64,000 bases of DNA from Branchiibius cervicis (GCF_042661605.1 NZ_JBHSWJ010000002.1:186001-250000), one strand, 5' to 3'. Counted from the stretch's first letter, positions 28,089-35,243 are shown. Numbers and translations: made by a program. Notes: generated by a model from the sequence alone, not told the origin.

Positions 28089-28814
28089 TCACATGGCTTC
28101 TTTGACGCCGGCCTTGATCAGGAACCAGTTCATCGGGTACGCCGTGGCGAAGCCGCCGAGCATGGCGATCTGCATCGCGAACCAGAACTCGGGCGTCAAC
28201 GGGGAGGCCGGGGCGCCGTACAGCCGGGAGAAGATCACGAACTGGGCGATGGCCATGACGCCGTACATGCCGATCTGCCAGGAGAGGATCGACAGCGTGT
28301 CCGCCTTGATGGCCGCTCGGATGCCCGGCCAGAACGACAGGCCCTGCATGGGGGCGATGGAGAAGTACTGGAAGACCACACCAAAGAGGTAGGCGAGGAC
28401 GAACCCCAGGATCCAACCAGCGAAAACCTCTGTCTGGTAGAGCGTTCCGAGGCCCAGGGCCGCGGCAAGGCCGGGGATGAGCGCCACCGAGAACTCCGCG
28501 ACGATGTCGCCGGCGGAACAGCCCGCACCGCAGTGGCTGGCACCCACCGCCACCGACGCCGGGAACGGCTTCTCCGGGCGCTCGGCGTCACTCGACGCCG
28601 GCTCGGCCCGACCCCATCTTAGGTAGAGCCACAGCCAGATGACGCTGCCGAAGAGCATGGTCAGCGGCCACACGAAGTTCATGACTTTCATCGGTTGCGG
28701 CCGGGCCCGCAGGTCCAGGACGACCCAGAGGGCGATGCCGATGGCCAGGAGCAGGGAAACCCACGACAGGACGGTCAGCCAGGCCGGGAAGTCGGCCGTG
28801 CTCAGGGATTCCAC
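28089..28814 (-). CDS. DUF4396 domain membrane protein
   Basis: 241 residues from GTG 28814 (ESLSTADFPAWLTVLSW). Two N-terminal hydrophobic segments precede a spacer and then the DUF4396 core: ASHCGAGCSAGDIVAEFSVA with two cysteines and a histidine, then FQYFSIAPMQGLSFWPGIRA, IKADTLSILSWQIGMYG and a final segment. Function is not established for the family; the Cys/His cluster next to a membrane segment suggests metal or redox binding (inference). It is 25 bp from a MarR-type regulator gene in the same direction, so co-transcription is possible. Confidence 0.85.
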   Translation of the reverse strand: MESLSTADFPAWLTVLSWVSLLLAIGIALWVVLDLRARPQPMKVMNFVWPLTMLFGSVIWLWLYLRWGRAEPASSDAERPEKPFPASVAVGASHCGAGCSAGDIVAEFSVALIPGLAAALGLGTLYQTEVFAGWILGFVLAYLFGVVFQYFSIAPMQGLSFWPGIRAAIKADTLSILSWQIGMYGVMAIAQFVIFSRLYGAPASPLTPEFWFAMQIAMLGGFATAYPMNWFLIKAGVKEAM

Positions 28815-28839
28815 CCGGCGACGGTATCCGAATCGGCGG

Positions 28840-29313
28840 TCACGGACTGAGCGCTGCCGCCTCCTCGGCGGTGAGCGGCAGCGGCGCATCCGCGGCGGCG
28901 ATCAGCCCGTGCAGCGTGTCGGCCAGCGCGGCCAGATCCATGTCCTGTAACCCCAGGCGGCGCAGCATGATCGACGGAACGTTGAGCGCGCGCTCCCGCA
29001 GCGCCAGTCCGCGTTCGGTGAGGTCGATGTCCAGGGTGCGCTCGTTGTCCGGCTGGCGTTGGCGTGTCACGTAGCCCTCGCGTTCGAGGCGCCGGATCAG
29101 GGGAGTGACCGTGCCCGGGTCCAGGCGCAGCGCCTCGCTCAGCTGGCGGTTCGACTGTGGATGCTCCTGCCACAAGGCGAGCATCACCAGGTACTGCGGG
29201 TGGGTGAGCCCGAGAGGTTCGAGCACCGGTCGGTAGGCGCCGATGATGCCGCGGGCGGCGAGAGCCAGGCCGTAGCAGACCTGATTTTCCAGGGCGAGGG
29301 GGTCGTCGGTCAC
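28840..29313 (-). CDS. MarR family transcriptional regulator (OhrR-like)
   Basis: 157 residues from GTG 29313. It has the MarR winged helix (THPQYLVMLALWQEHPQSNR, RLDPGTVTPLIRRLEREGYV, RQRQPDNERTLDIDLTERG). A single cysteine near the N-terminus, in ENQVCYGLALA, occupies the place of the peroxide-sensing cysteine of OhrR. No ohr gene is visible nearby; a DUF4396 gene lies downstream and a 75-residue gene is divergent. TTGGTGCACCAA at 29333 is the likely operator. Confidence 0.9.
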   Translation of the reverse strand: MTDDPLALENQVCYGLALAARGIIGAYRPVLEPLGLTHPQYLVMLALWQEHPQSNRQLSEALRLDPGTVTPLIRRLEREGYVTRQRQPDNERTLDIDLTERGLALRERALNVPSIMLRRLGLQDMDLAALADTLHGLIAAADAPLPLTAEEAAALSP

Positions 29314-29332
29314 GACGTCAGCTTAGCGATAG

Positions 29333-29344
29333 TTGGTGCACCAA
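29333..29344. promoter_or_regulatory. Perfect 12-bp palindrome, candidate MarR/OhrR operator
   Basis: TTGGTGCACCAA lies 20 bp before the MarR start and 23 bp before the divergent small gene; a half-site ATTGGT follows at 29347. The position between divergent genes fits autorepression. Confidence 0.55.
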
Positions 29345-29366
29345 TAATTGGTATACAGTCAGGTCC

Positions 29367-29594
29367 ATGAGCGAGGCGCGACCGACCCCGATCCCCGCCG
29401 AAACCCGCGGGCTTTCCCTTGGCTACCGATTCGTGTGGCGCCTGCAATACACGTTGCTGGCCTGGGGCGGTCCCGCTCAGATGCCGCTGCACCGCGACCC
29501 ACGGGAGCGGATGCGCCGGCAGCGCGCGGCCCGGGTCGAGGCTGCGGTATCGAGGAGCGCGGCGACGTCCGCCGACTCCAATCGCTGGGCCTAG
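29367..29594 (+). CDS. Small conserved-looking protein divergent from MarR regulator
   Basis: 75 residues, basic, not recognised. The central part (GYRFVWRLQYTLLAWGGPAQ) is amphipathic/hydrophobic, and a helical Arg-rich stretch RDPRERMRRQRAARVEAAV follows. It starts at ATG 29367, just downstream of the MarR palindrome, in a position where a regulated gene is expected. GC content and codon use match the host, unlike the segment that follows. A small membrane-associated protein is possible. Confidence 0.6.
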   Translation: MSEARPTPIPAETRGLSLGYRFVWRLQYTLLAWGGPAQMPLHRDPRERMRRQRAARVEAAVSRSAATSADSNRWA

Positions 29595-29630
29595 GGCGGA
29601 CCGGCGGTCTTTTCGCTTCCGGCGGAGGGC

Positions 29631-29758
29631 GGCGGTGGCGGAGGAACCGTCGGCTTGCTCATCCCTCGCGAGCCTCCTCTCAAATCCCCGACTCCGCCAC
29701 ATGGATGAGGCAGGCACTCTCGGTTCGCTCGGGATGCATACCTGCTTCATTGGCGGTG
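29631..29758. repeat. Diverged copy of the tRNA-Ser-linked repeat (left flank of low-GC segment)
   Basis: Starts with GGCGGTGGCGGAGG, the 3' end of the tRNA-Ser gene at 30704, and continues with CTCCTCTCAAATCCCCGACTCC and a GAGGCAGGCACTCTCGG...TTCATTGGCGG stretch, matching the exact copies at 30471 and 30591 with many substitutions. It marks the left edge of a segment whose base composition differs from the flanks. Confidence 0.65.
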
Positions 29759-30169
29759 ATGGTGTTGGGACGTTATTCCGTTGACTACACCTACAAACGC
29801 CACGTGATTCTCGGGCCCGTTGGACCAGATGTTCGGTATGCGATGACCGCTGAGAATTATCACGAGAAGAACCAGCGCAAGCGAGGCAACCGACAAAGGC
29901 AGGTATCGGGTGATAATCCACCGCATTGAATGATGCTGAGTTGTAGCTGGCACGAGGCCAATCAAAAAACTCAACGTAACCGCCGCGGGAATGATGCCAA
30001 GCTGCCAAGCAAGAATTAAGACTTCACCTGACCCCCGGAGGTTGCACATGATCGTCACCGCCAGTTCTATGACTGCACCGACGATAACCGCAGTTAGCAG
30101 GAGTGCTGTTGCGCCAGAGTTGAATTCCCGTGAATGAGGTGCTGGTAGTAGCCTTCCGTCCGCTTTCAC
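29747..30169 (-). CDS. Putative small membrane protein in low-GC segment
   Basis: 140 residues with three clear hydrophobic segments (ATALLLTAVIVGAVIELAV, LILAWQLGIIPAAVTLSFLI, PLSVASLALVLLVIILSG) and a short hydrophilic tail. Not recognised. Two sample lines of this segment are about 52-53% GC against about 70% in neighbouring genes, suggesting foreign origin. The N-terminus overlaps another reading (30024-30278) that looks like a lipoprotein leader, so the true gene structure is uncertain; it may be a decayed gene. Confidence 0.4.
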   Translation of the reverse strand: MKADGRLLPAPHSREFNSGATALLLTAVIVGAVIELAVTIMCNLRGSGEVLILAWQLGIIPAAVTLSFLIGLVPATTQHHSMRWIITRYLPLSVASLALVLLVIILSGHRIPNIWSNGPENHVAFVGVVNGITSQHHHRQ

Positions 30170-30278
30170 TGGTGCAGCCAGCGCAACTCAGGATGATGGC
30201 CAAACCGATCACATTTGACAACAGGACGCGCGATTGGAACGGCCGAGCCAACGCGCTATGGGACTGCACGCTCTTCAC
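30024..30278 (-). CDS. Possible lipoprotein leader or first exported segment (low confidence)
   Basis: 84-residue reading with a signal-like hydrophobic run ending in a cysteine (LLSNVIGLAIILSCAGC), followed by a Ser/Thr-rich stretch. The C-terminal part is not protein-like and overlaps the membrane protein at 29747-30169 in another frame. It may be the original N-terminus of that gene, separated by a mutation, or chance. Confidence 0.22.
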   Translation of the reverse strand: MKSVQSHSALARPFQSRVLLSNVIGLAIILSCAGCTSESGRKATTSTSFTGIQLWRNSTPANCGYRRCSHRTGGDDHVQPPGVR

Positions 30279-30470
30279 ATCGTCCTCAATCGGGGCTGTC
30301 TAGGGCTCACGGCGGTAGTCGGATCGAGATCGCCCGTGCGGAAACAGTAGCGAGTGCCGAGCGTGCTACCAGCGCACTGACGATGAAGTCTCCGGCTCCG
30401 GCATCGCGATTAGGCTTCCCGTCCCGTAAGCCGTGGACCGGATCTCCAGGATCGACGCTCAGTGCGCGGC

Positions 30471-30590
30471 GGAGGGAACCGTCGCTCGTCGCTGCGCTCC
30501 TCGCTCCTCCCAAATCCCCGACTCCAATAAACGAAGTAGGCAGGCACCCTCGCTTCGCTCGGGCACCCGCCTACTTCGTTTGGCGGTGGC
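30471..30590. repeat. Exact 120-bp tandem repeat, unit 1
   Basis: Identical base for base to 30591-30710. Each unit runs from GGAGGGAACC, through CTGCGCTCCTCGCTCCTCCC and a 13-bp inverted repeat, to TGGCGGTGGC, which is the 3' end of the adjacent tRNA-Ser(CGA). Bases 30279-30470 to its left hold no gene I can support. Confidence 0.9.
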
Positions 30591-30710
30591 GGAGGGAACC
30601 GTCGCTCGTCGCTGCGCTCCTCGCTCCTCCCAAATCCCCGACTCCAATAAACGAAGTAGGCAGGCACCCTCGCTTCGCTCGGGCACCCGCCTACTTCGTT
30701 TGGCGGTGGC
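30591..30710. repeat. Exact 120-bp tandem repeat, unit 2 (abuts tRNA-Ser)
   Basis: Second identical unit; its last seven bases are the 3' acceptor end of the tRNA-Ser(CGA) gene. Perfect identity implies a recent duplication of the tRNA 3' end plus trailer. Confidence 0.9.
30649..30701 (-). terminator. Terminator hairpin downstream of tRNA-Ser(CGA)
   Basis: AAACGAAGTAGGC at 30649-30661 and GCCTACTTCGTTT at 30689-30701 are perfect complements. Read on the minus strand the hairpin starts 2 bp after the tRNA. An identical hairpin occurs 120 bp further on in repeat unit 1. Confidence 0.6.
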
Positions 30711-30790
30711 GGAGGGATTTGAACCCTCGGTGGACTTTCACCCACAAACGCTTTCGAGGCGTTCTCCTTAGGCCGCTCGGACACGCCACC
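30704..30790 (-). tRNA. tRNA-Ser (anticodon CGA)
   Basis: 87-base tRNA without encoded CCA. The acceptor stem GGTGGCG pairs with CGCCACC, with discriminator G at 30704. The anticodon arm is AACGC-CTCGAAA-GCGTT, giving CGA (Ser, UCG codons). A long variable arm (GTGGGTGAAAGTCCAC) and T-arm GAGGGTTCAAATCCCTC confirm a class II tRNA. Its 3' end is duplicated in the adjoining repeats. Confidence 0.96.
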
Positions 30791-30843
30791 GCCGACGAGG
30801 GTACCCGACCCGCGCCGTACCGCCCAAACGTGCGCTGGCAGCG

Positions 30844-30915
30844 GGTCTAGTGGCCCTGTTTTGCGGTGGGGCGGCGGTGCTGGGTGACGGCAGCGGGTCG
30901 AGTGGCCCTGTGTTG
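30844..30915. repeat. Dispersed 20-base box pair, 52-bp spacing (second locus)
   Basis: GGTCTAGTGGCCCTGTTTTG at 30844 and GGTCGAGTGGCCCTGTGTTG at 30896 are 52 bp apart, the same spacing as the tandem units at 10616/10668/10720. The 32 bases between them are unrelated to that locus. Confidence 0.75.
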
Positions 30916-30937
30916 CGGTGGCCCGTGGGGCGGGGGC

Positions 30938-31483
30938 TTACTCGTACTGCGCGCAGTCGGCTGGCAGCGTCTGGGTGGGGGTCGGCGTACCTTCACTGAC
31001 CGACGGCGCCTCCGAGCCGAGGACGACGTCCACGGAGGTGCCCGTGCGCCCGTCTTGTTGCAGGCTCGCGCCCGGGAAGAGGGGCAACACGTACTGCTTG
31101 GCGTACGCCGCGCCCTCCACGCCGAAGCGCAACTCACCCACGCCGTCCACTTGCTCGCCGTAGGGATCGTTGCTGACCGCACCGACCGTGAAGTCGCGCG
31201 ATCGCAGCGCCGCCGCGGTCCGCTTGGCCACGCCCTGGTCCTTCGAGGCGTTGTAGACGTTCAGCGTGAACAGCGACTGCGGCGCCGGCGGCGCGGTCGT
31301 GCGCACGCAGCTGGCCGGTGGGGGCGGGGGTTTGCTGCCCGGAGCCAAGCCCGTGACGTACGCCGCGGCGTACGTCACCGCGACGCCCACCAGGACCAGG
31401 GCGCCGATGATCGCGATGAGCGTACGGCGCTCACGGCGTCGGCGCGCGCGCTCCAGTCCGGTTGTCGGTCGGTTGGCCGGCAT
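30938..31483 (-). CDS. LytR C-terminal domain protein, membrane-anchored
   Basis: 181 residues from ATG 31483. A basic cytoplasmic N-terminus (ARRRRERRTLIAII) leads into one membrane segment (about 22-46), a proline-rich linker, and a LytR_C domain (about 72-160; LFTLNVYNASKDQGVAKRTA, VDVVLGSEA). LytR_C domains usually occur at the end of LCP cell-wall ligases; here it stands alone, so a partner role at the envelope is likely but unproven. It is 15 bp after the small ParB-like gene in the same direction. Confidence 0.88.
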   Translation of the reverse strand: MPANRPTTGLERARRRRERRTLIAIIGALVLVGVAVTYAAAYVTGLAPGSKPPPPPASCVRTTAPPAPQSLFTLNVYNASKDQGVAKRTAAALRSRDFTVGAVSNDPYGEQVDGVGELRFGVEGAAYAKQYVLPLFPGASLQQDGRTGTSVDVVLGSEAPSVSEGTPTPTQTLPADCAQYE

Positions 31484-31498
31484 CAACGGTCCCCGGTG

Positions 31499-31792
31499 TC
31501 AGAGGACGAGTACCCGGGCGTGCAGCACCGGTCGTTGTTGGAGCGCTGCCCGCAGCGCTCGGTGCAGTCCGTCTTCCAGGTAGAGGTCGCCGTTCCACTG
31601 CACGACGTGGGCGAAGATGTCGCCGTAGAACGTCGAGTCCTCGGACAGCAGGGCGCCCAGATCGAGGGTGCGTTTGGTGGTGATCAGCTCATCGAGGCGG
31701 ACCATGCGCGGAGTGATATCCCGCCAGTCGCGGGGGGTCACGAGGTCGTGCGGAGGGTAGGGACGGCCCTCCCCGACAGCCTTGAAGATCAC
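31499..31792 (-). CDS. Conserved small actinobacterial protein, ParB-like motif
   Basis: 97 residues from GTG 31792. The motif YLEDGLHRALRAALQQRPVL resembles the DGHHR-type segment of ParB/Srx-like folds, and VRLDELITTKRTLDLGALL precedes it. I recall relatives labelled as VapB antitoxins in databases, but no ribbon-helix-helix and no toxin gene is visible, so that label looks unsafe. It sits upstream of the LytR_C gene and divergent from the HerA-like ATPase gene; function unknown. Confidence 0.75.
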   Translation of the reverse strand: MIFKAVGEGRPYPPHDLVTPRDWRDITPRMVRLDELITTKRTLDLGALLSEDSTFYGDIFAHVVQWNGDLYLEDGLHRALRAALQQRPVLHARVLVL

Positions 31793-31862
31793 TGCCAGAT
31801 TGTACGAACTCGCCCCGGCGTTGTCCGAGGTGACACGCAGGCGAGGTCGCTAGTCTCGACTG

Positions 31863-33515
31863 GTGACCACTGACTCAGCGCCTGAGAGCGCGTCTGCGGC
31901 GGAGGAGCCTGCCGCCCAGCCGGAGGCCGTAGCCGCACAGGACGCACCTGCGCAGGAACCGGAATGGATCGCGACCATTGCCGGCGGCTACCAGACTGAC
32001 GGCGCGGCACTCGGACTGGGGCCGGCGCTTTTCGACGGCACGGTCTACCCAGAAGCCATCGTGCGGATTCCGTTGTCCACCTTGAACCGGCACGGTTTGG
32101 TGACCGGTGCGACGGGCACCGGCAAGACCAAGACGCTCCAGGTGATGGCCGAGCAGTTGTGCCTGCACGGCGTACCCACGTTCATCGCCGACGTCAAAGG
32201 CGACGTCTCAGGTGTCGCCAGCCCCGGGGAGTCCAACGACAAGATCCTCGCGCGCACTGCCGCACTCGGGCAGCAGTGGACACCCACGGCGTACCCGGCC
32301 GAGTTCTTCTGCCTCGGCGGCCAGGGCAAGGGCATCCCGATTCGGGCCACGGTCAGCGACTTCGGCCCCACGCTGCTGTCAAAGGTGCTGGGTCTCAACG
32401 CAACCCAGGAGTCCAGCCTCGGGCTGATCTTCCACTTCGCGGACAGCAAAGGCTGGTTGCTGCTCGACATCAAGGACCTGACGGCGGTCATCCAGTACCT
32501 GCTCTCGGATGAGGGCAAGGCCGAGCTCAAGGGGCTCGGCGGGCTGTCGTCGGCGACGGCGGGCGTCATCCTGCGCAACTTGATCGCCTTCACCGACCAG
32601 GGCGCGGACGTGTTCTTCGGTGAGCCGCAGTTCGAGACCGCTGACCTGTTGCGCGTCACCCCCGATGGCCACGGACTGATCAACGTGCTGGAGTTGCCGG
32701 CGGTGGGTGACAAGCCGGCGCTTTTCTCGACCTTCTTGATGTGGCTGCTGGCGGACCTGTTCCAGGAACTGCCTGAAGTCGGGGACCTGGACAAGCCGAA
32801 GCTGGTCTTCTTCTTCGACGAGGCGCACCTGCTCTTCAACGGGGCGTCCAAGGCGTTCCTGGCCTCCATCGAGCAGACCGTGAAGCTGATCCGCTCCAAG
32901 GGGGTCGGCATCTTCTTCGTGACGCAGGTCCCCAAGGATGTTCCGGCAAATGTGCTGGCGCAGTTGGGAAGTCGCGTGCAACACGCGATGCGTGCCTTCA
33001 CCCCGGACGATGCCAAGGCGCTCAAGGCGACCGTCAGCACCTTCCCGCACAGCGACTACGACCTGACGAAACTGCTGACCGAACTGGGCACCGGCGAAGC
33101 AGTCGTCACCGTGCTCTCGGAGAAGGGTGCCCCGACACCGGTGGCATGGACCCGGATCATCGCGCCGCAGTCGTTGATGGCGCCCTCACCGGACAGCACC
33201 ATCGATGCAGTCGTCGCGGCGTCCCAGTTGGCGCCCAAGTACCGCGACACGGTCGACCGGGAATCGGCGTACGAGATCCTGTCCGGGCGCGCCGCGGCAG
33301 GATCGCCGGCCGCGCCGGCGCCGGACCAACCAGCCACCCCTGCGCAGCCCGCACCGCCGCGTCAGTCGGCAGCCAAGAAGGAGCCCAGGCCGCAACCCTC
33401 GGCCTTGGAAGAGGTGCTCAACTCGGCGCCGATGAAGTCGGCGATGCGTTCCGCAGGAACGGTCATCGGGCGCGAACTGTCCCGGACCATCTTCGGGACG
33501 CTGCTGCGAAAGTAG
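31863..33515 (+). CDS. HerA-like / DUF853 family P-loop ATPase
   Basis: 550-residue ATPase from GTG 31863. Walker A is VTGATGTGKTKTLQVM, Walker B is LVFFFDEAHLLF, and conserved DUF853 stretches include PTFIADVKGDVSGVASPGES, KGVGIFFVTQVPKDVPANVL and LGSRVQHAMRAFTP. The C-terminal 70 residues are Pro/Ala-rich then conserved to the end (AMRSAGTVIGRELSRTIFG). Related E. coli YjgR has an unclear role; HerA proteins translocate DNA. Stands alone between two LytR_C genes. Confidence 0.9.
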   Translation: MTTDSAPESASAAEEPAAQPEAVAAQDAPAQEPEWIATIAGGYQTDGAALGLGPALFDGTVYPEAIVRIPLSTLNRHGLVTGATGTGKTKTLQVMAEQLCLHGVPTFIADVKGDVSGVASPGESNDKILARTAALGQQWTPTAYPAEFFCLGGQGKGIPIRATVSDFGPTLLSKVLGLNATQESSLGLIFHFADSKGWLLLDIKDLTAVIQYLLSDEGKAELKGLGGLSSATAGVILRNLIAFTDQGADVFFGEPQFETADLLRVTPDGHGLINVLELPAVGDKPALFSTFLMWLLADLFQELPEVGDLDKPKLVFFFDEAHLLFNGASKAFLASIEQTVKLIRSKGVGIFFVTQVPKDVPANVLAQLGSRVQHAMRAFTPDDAKALKATVSTFPHSDYDLTKLLTELGTGEAVVTVLSEKGAPTPVAWTRIIAPQSLMAPSPDSTIDAVVAASQLAPKYRDTVDRESAYEILSGRAAAGSPAAPAPDQPATPAQPAPPRQSAAKKEPRPQPSALEEVLNSAPMKSAMRSAGTVIGRELSRTIFGTLLRK

Positions 33516-33516
33516 T

Positions 33517-34305
33517 TCAGCAGGACGAGTTGCTCGGGCTCGGCGCCGGAGTCGCCTGGGCGACCGGCACCAGGCCGGACCACTTGGCAGCCAGGTCGAG
33601 GTCGACGACGGTTCCTGAGCGGTCGTCCTGCACCATCCGAGAACCCTTGATCTGCAAGGCAACGCGGCGCGCGTAGGGCTCGCCTTCCTTGCCGAAGAGC
33701 ACGACCGCCGTGTCGTCCGGCCAGAAGTGACCGGCTGGGTCATTGCCGGTGTCGAGGACCTTGAACCCACGAGCGGTGAGTTGGCTCGCAACATCGCTGG
33801 CCAGGCCGGTGACGGCCGTGGTGTTGTACACGTTCAGCTGGACCTTGCCGGGGGCCGGCGGTGGCACGGGAATCAGCGCGAACTTCGTCCCGAGGACCAG
33901 ATCGACGGACGGATCCACCCGGGTGTCCTCCACCAACTGCGGGTTCTTGACCTGCTGGGCCAGGGTGAGCGCGATCTGTTTGCCGATCGATCCGTAGACG
34001 ATCGTGGCGTAGGGCGCCGGCGTCGCGTCGGCGGTGTAGTTGCCCGCGCTCAGCACCCGGAACTGACGGGCCCGCAGTTCGATCGCGACGTCCTGGGCCA
34101 GGCCGCCGGTGTCGCTGGCGTTGAAGACGCGCACCGGGATGGTGTTGGGAGCAATGGCCGCTGTGGGCTTGGGCAGCGGAGTGCAGGAGTTCTTGGCCGT
34201 CGACGACGCCTTGGGTTCATCGGAGGAACCGCACGCCGTCACCGTCGAGCACGCGAGCACCGCAACGAGCGCGGCCGCCGCCGCTCCTGCGCTTCTCACC
34301 TGCAT
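33517..34305 (-). CDS. Lipoprotein with two LytR C-terminal domains
   Basis: 262 residues from ATG 34305, chosen for the GGAGG upstream and the signal peptide it gives. MQVRSAGAAAAALVAVLACS leads to the lipobox VTAC, so the protein is probably anchored outside the membrane by a lipid on Cys23. Two LytR_C repeats follow (about 55-145, IPVRVFNASDTGGLAQDVAI; and about 150-240, VQLNVYNTTAVTGLASDVAS). It is convergent with the HerA-like gene (1-bp gap). A second LytR_C protein lies 2 kb away, suggesting a shared envelope role. Confidence 0.88.
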   Translation of the reverse strand: MQVRSAGAAAAALVAVLACSTVTACGSSDEPKASSTAKNSCTPLPKPTAAIAPNTIPVRVFNASDTGGLAQDVAIELRARQFRVLSAGNYTADATPAPYATIVYGSIGKQIALTLAQQVKNPQLVEDTRVDPSVDLVLGTKFALIPVPPPAPGKVQLNVYNTTAVTGLASDVASQLTARGFKVLDTGNDPAGHFWPDDTAVVLFGKEGEPYARRVALQIKGSRMVQDDRSGTVVDLDLAAKWSGLVPVAQATPAPSPSNSSC

Positions 34306-34405
34306 CCCGAGACCTCCGGGGTCATCGTAAGGAAGGCAACCCATGAATCCGCGGCACATCCGGATGGCGAGCGGGTGAACGTGACGGAGTCGTTACGGTT
34401 GGCGC

Positions 34406-35032
34406 GTGACGGCTGACCACCTCTCGGCGTGCGAGTCCATGGTCGGACAGGGTCGGGCGGTCCTCGGGATCGCCGGGCAGCCGGGAGCGGGTAAGTCGAC
34501 GATCGCCCAGCGGCTCGTCGCGGATCTGGCGGCCGCCCACGGGGCCGGGTTCGCGGCGTACGTTCCGATGGACGGGTTCCACCTCGGTGACCGGGCGCTG
34601 ATGGCGCTCGGCCTGCTCGACCGCAAGGGAGCACCGGAGACGTTCGACGACGAGGGGTACGCCGCGGCCCTGGCCAGGTTGCGTACGGCGAGTGGCCCGG
34701 TCTACGTGCCCAGCTTCGACCGCGTGCTCGAGCAACCCATCGCCGCTGACCTGATCGTGCCCGCCGCCGCCCGGTTGATCATCACCGAGGGCAACTACCT
34801 GCTGCACTGGCCGGCGGTGCGGGCGCAACTGAACCAAGTGTGGTTCGTGCGGCTGGACCCGGACGTACGGCGCTCGCGACTGATCGCGCGCCACGTCGAG
34901 TTCGGCAAGTCACCGGCTGAGGCCGAGGAGTGGGTACGCCGAGTGGATGAGCCGAACGCGGACCTGGTCGTTGCGTCGGCCCACCTGGCGGACCGTTTCG
35001 TGGACGGTGTCACGGGAGCTTTTGTGACGTAA
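34406..35032 (+). CDS. Nucleoside/sugar kinase family P-loop protein (uridine kinase/PanK fold)
   Basis: 208 residues from GTG 34406. Walker A is GIAGQPGAGKSTIAQRL, the substrate-binding YVPMDGFHLGDRAL motif follows, then VYVPSFDRVLEQP and LIITEGNYLLHWPAVRAQL. This layout matches the YggC/FrcK-like family related to uridine kinase and pantothenate kinase. The phosphate acceptor is unknown; fructose or ribose-type sugars and nucleosides are possible. Stands alone. Confidence 0.85.
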   Translation: MTADHLSACESMVGQGRAVLGIAGQPGAGKSTIAQRLVADLAAAHGAGFAAYVPMDGFHLGDRALMALGLLDRKGAPETFDDEGYAAALARLRTASGPVYVPSFDRVLEQPIAADLIVPAAARLIITEGNYLLHWPAVRAQLNQVWFVRLDPDVRRSRLIARHVEFGKSPAEAEEWVRRVDEPNADLVVASAHLADRFVDGVTGAFVT

Positions 35033-35106
35033 CCCGTCACATCGCGTCAGGGGATGGGGGAGTCGTCGCTGCGCTCCTCGCTCCTCCCGAATCCGCAGCA
35101 TCCAAA

Positions 35107-35156
35107 AATGTCAGTGGCCAACCCACTCGCTGCGCTCGGGGCCGGCCACTGACATT
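35107..35156 (-). terminator. Terminator hairpin downstream of tRNA-Ser(GGA)
   Basis: AATGTCAGTGGCC at 35107-35119 pairs perfectly with GGCCACTGACATT at 35144-35156; read on the minus strand it lies 2 bp after the tRNA. The loop and following bases (CTGCGCTCCTCGCTCCTCCC) resemble the trailer of tRNA-Ser(CGA). Confidence 0.6.
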
Positions 35157-35158
35157 GG

Positions 35159-35243
35159 CGGAGGATGGGGGATTCGAACCCCCGAGAGCTTTCACTCAAC
35201 ACGCTTTCCAAGCGTGCGCACTAGGCCACTATGCGAATCCTCC
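35159..35243 (-). tRNA. tRNA-Ser (anticodon GGA)
   Basis: 85-base class II tRNA. The acceptor stem GGAGGAT pairs with ATCCTCC, discriminator G at 35159, no encoded CCA. The anticodon arm is CACGC-TTGGAAA-GCGTG, giving GGA (UCC/UCU codons). It has a long variable arm and T-arm GGGGGTTCGAATCCCCC. It precedes the SRP RNA and dnaX as in many actinobacteria. Confidence 0.97.

Noticed and set aside
30410..30784. Minus-strand frame of 124 codons with two repeated blocks, and its plus-strand counterpart
   Set aside because: It is created by the exact 120-bp duplication plus the tRNA gene; the repeated peptide is a translation of non-coding DNA.
31499..31792. VapB-type antitoxin
   Set aside because: No ribbon-helix-helix features and no toxin gene alongside.
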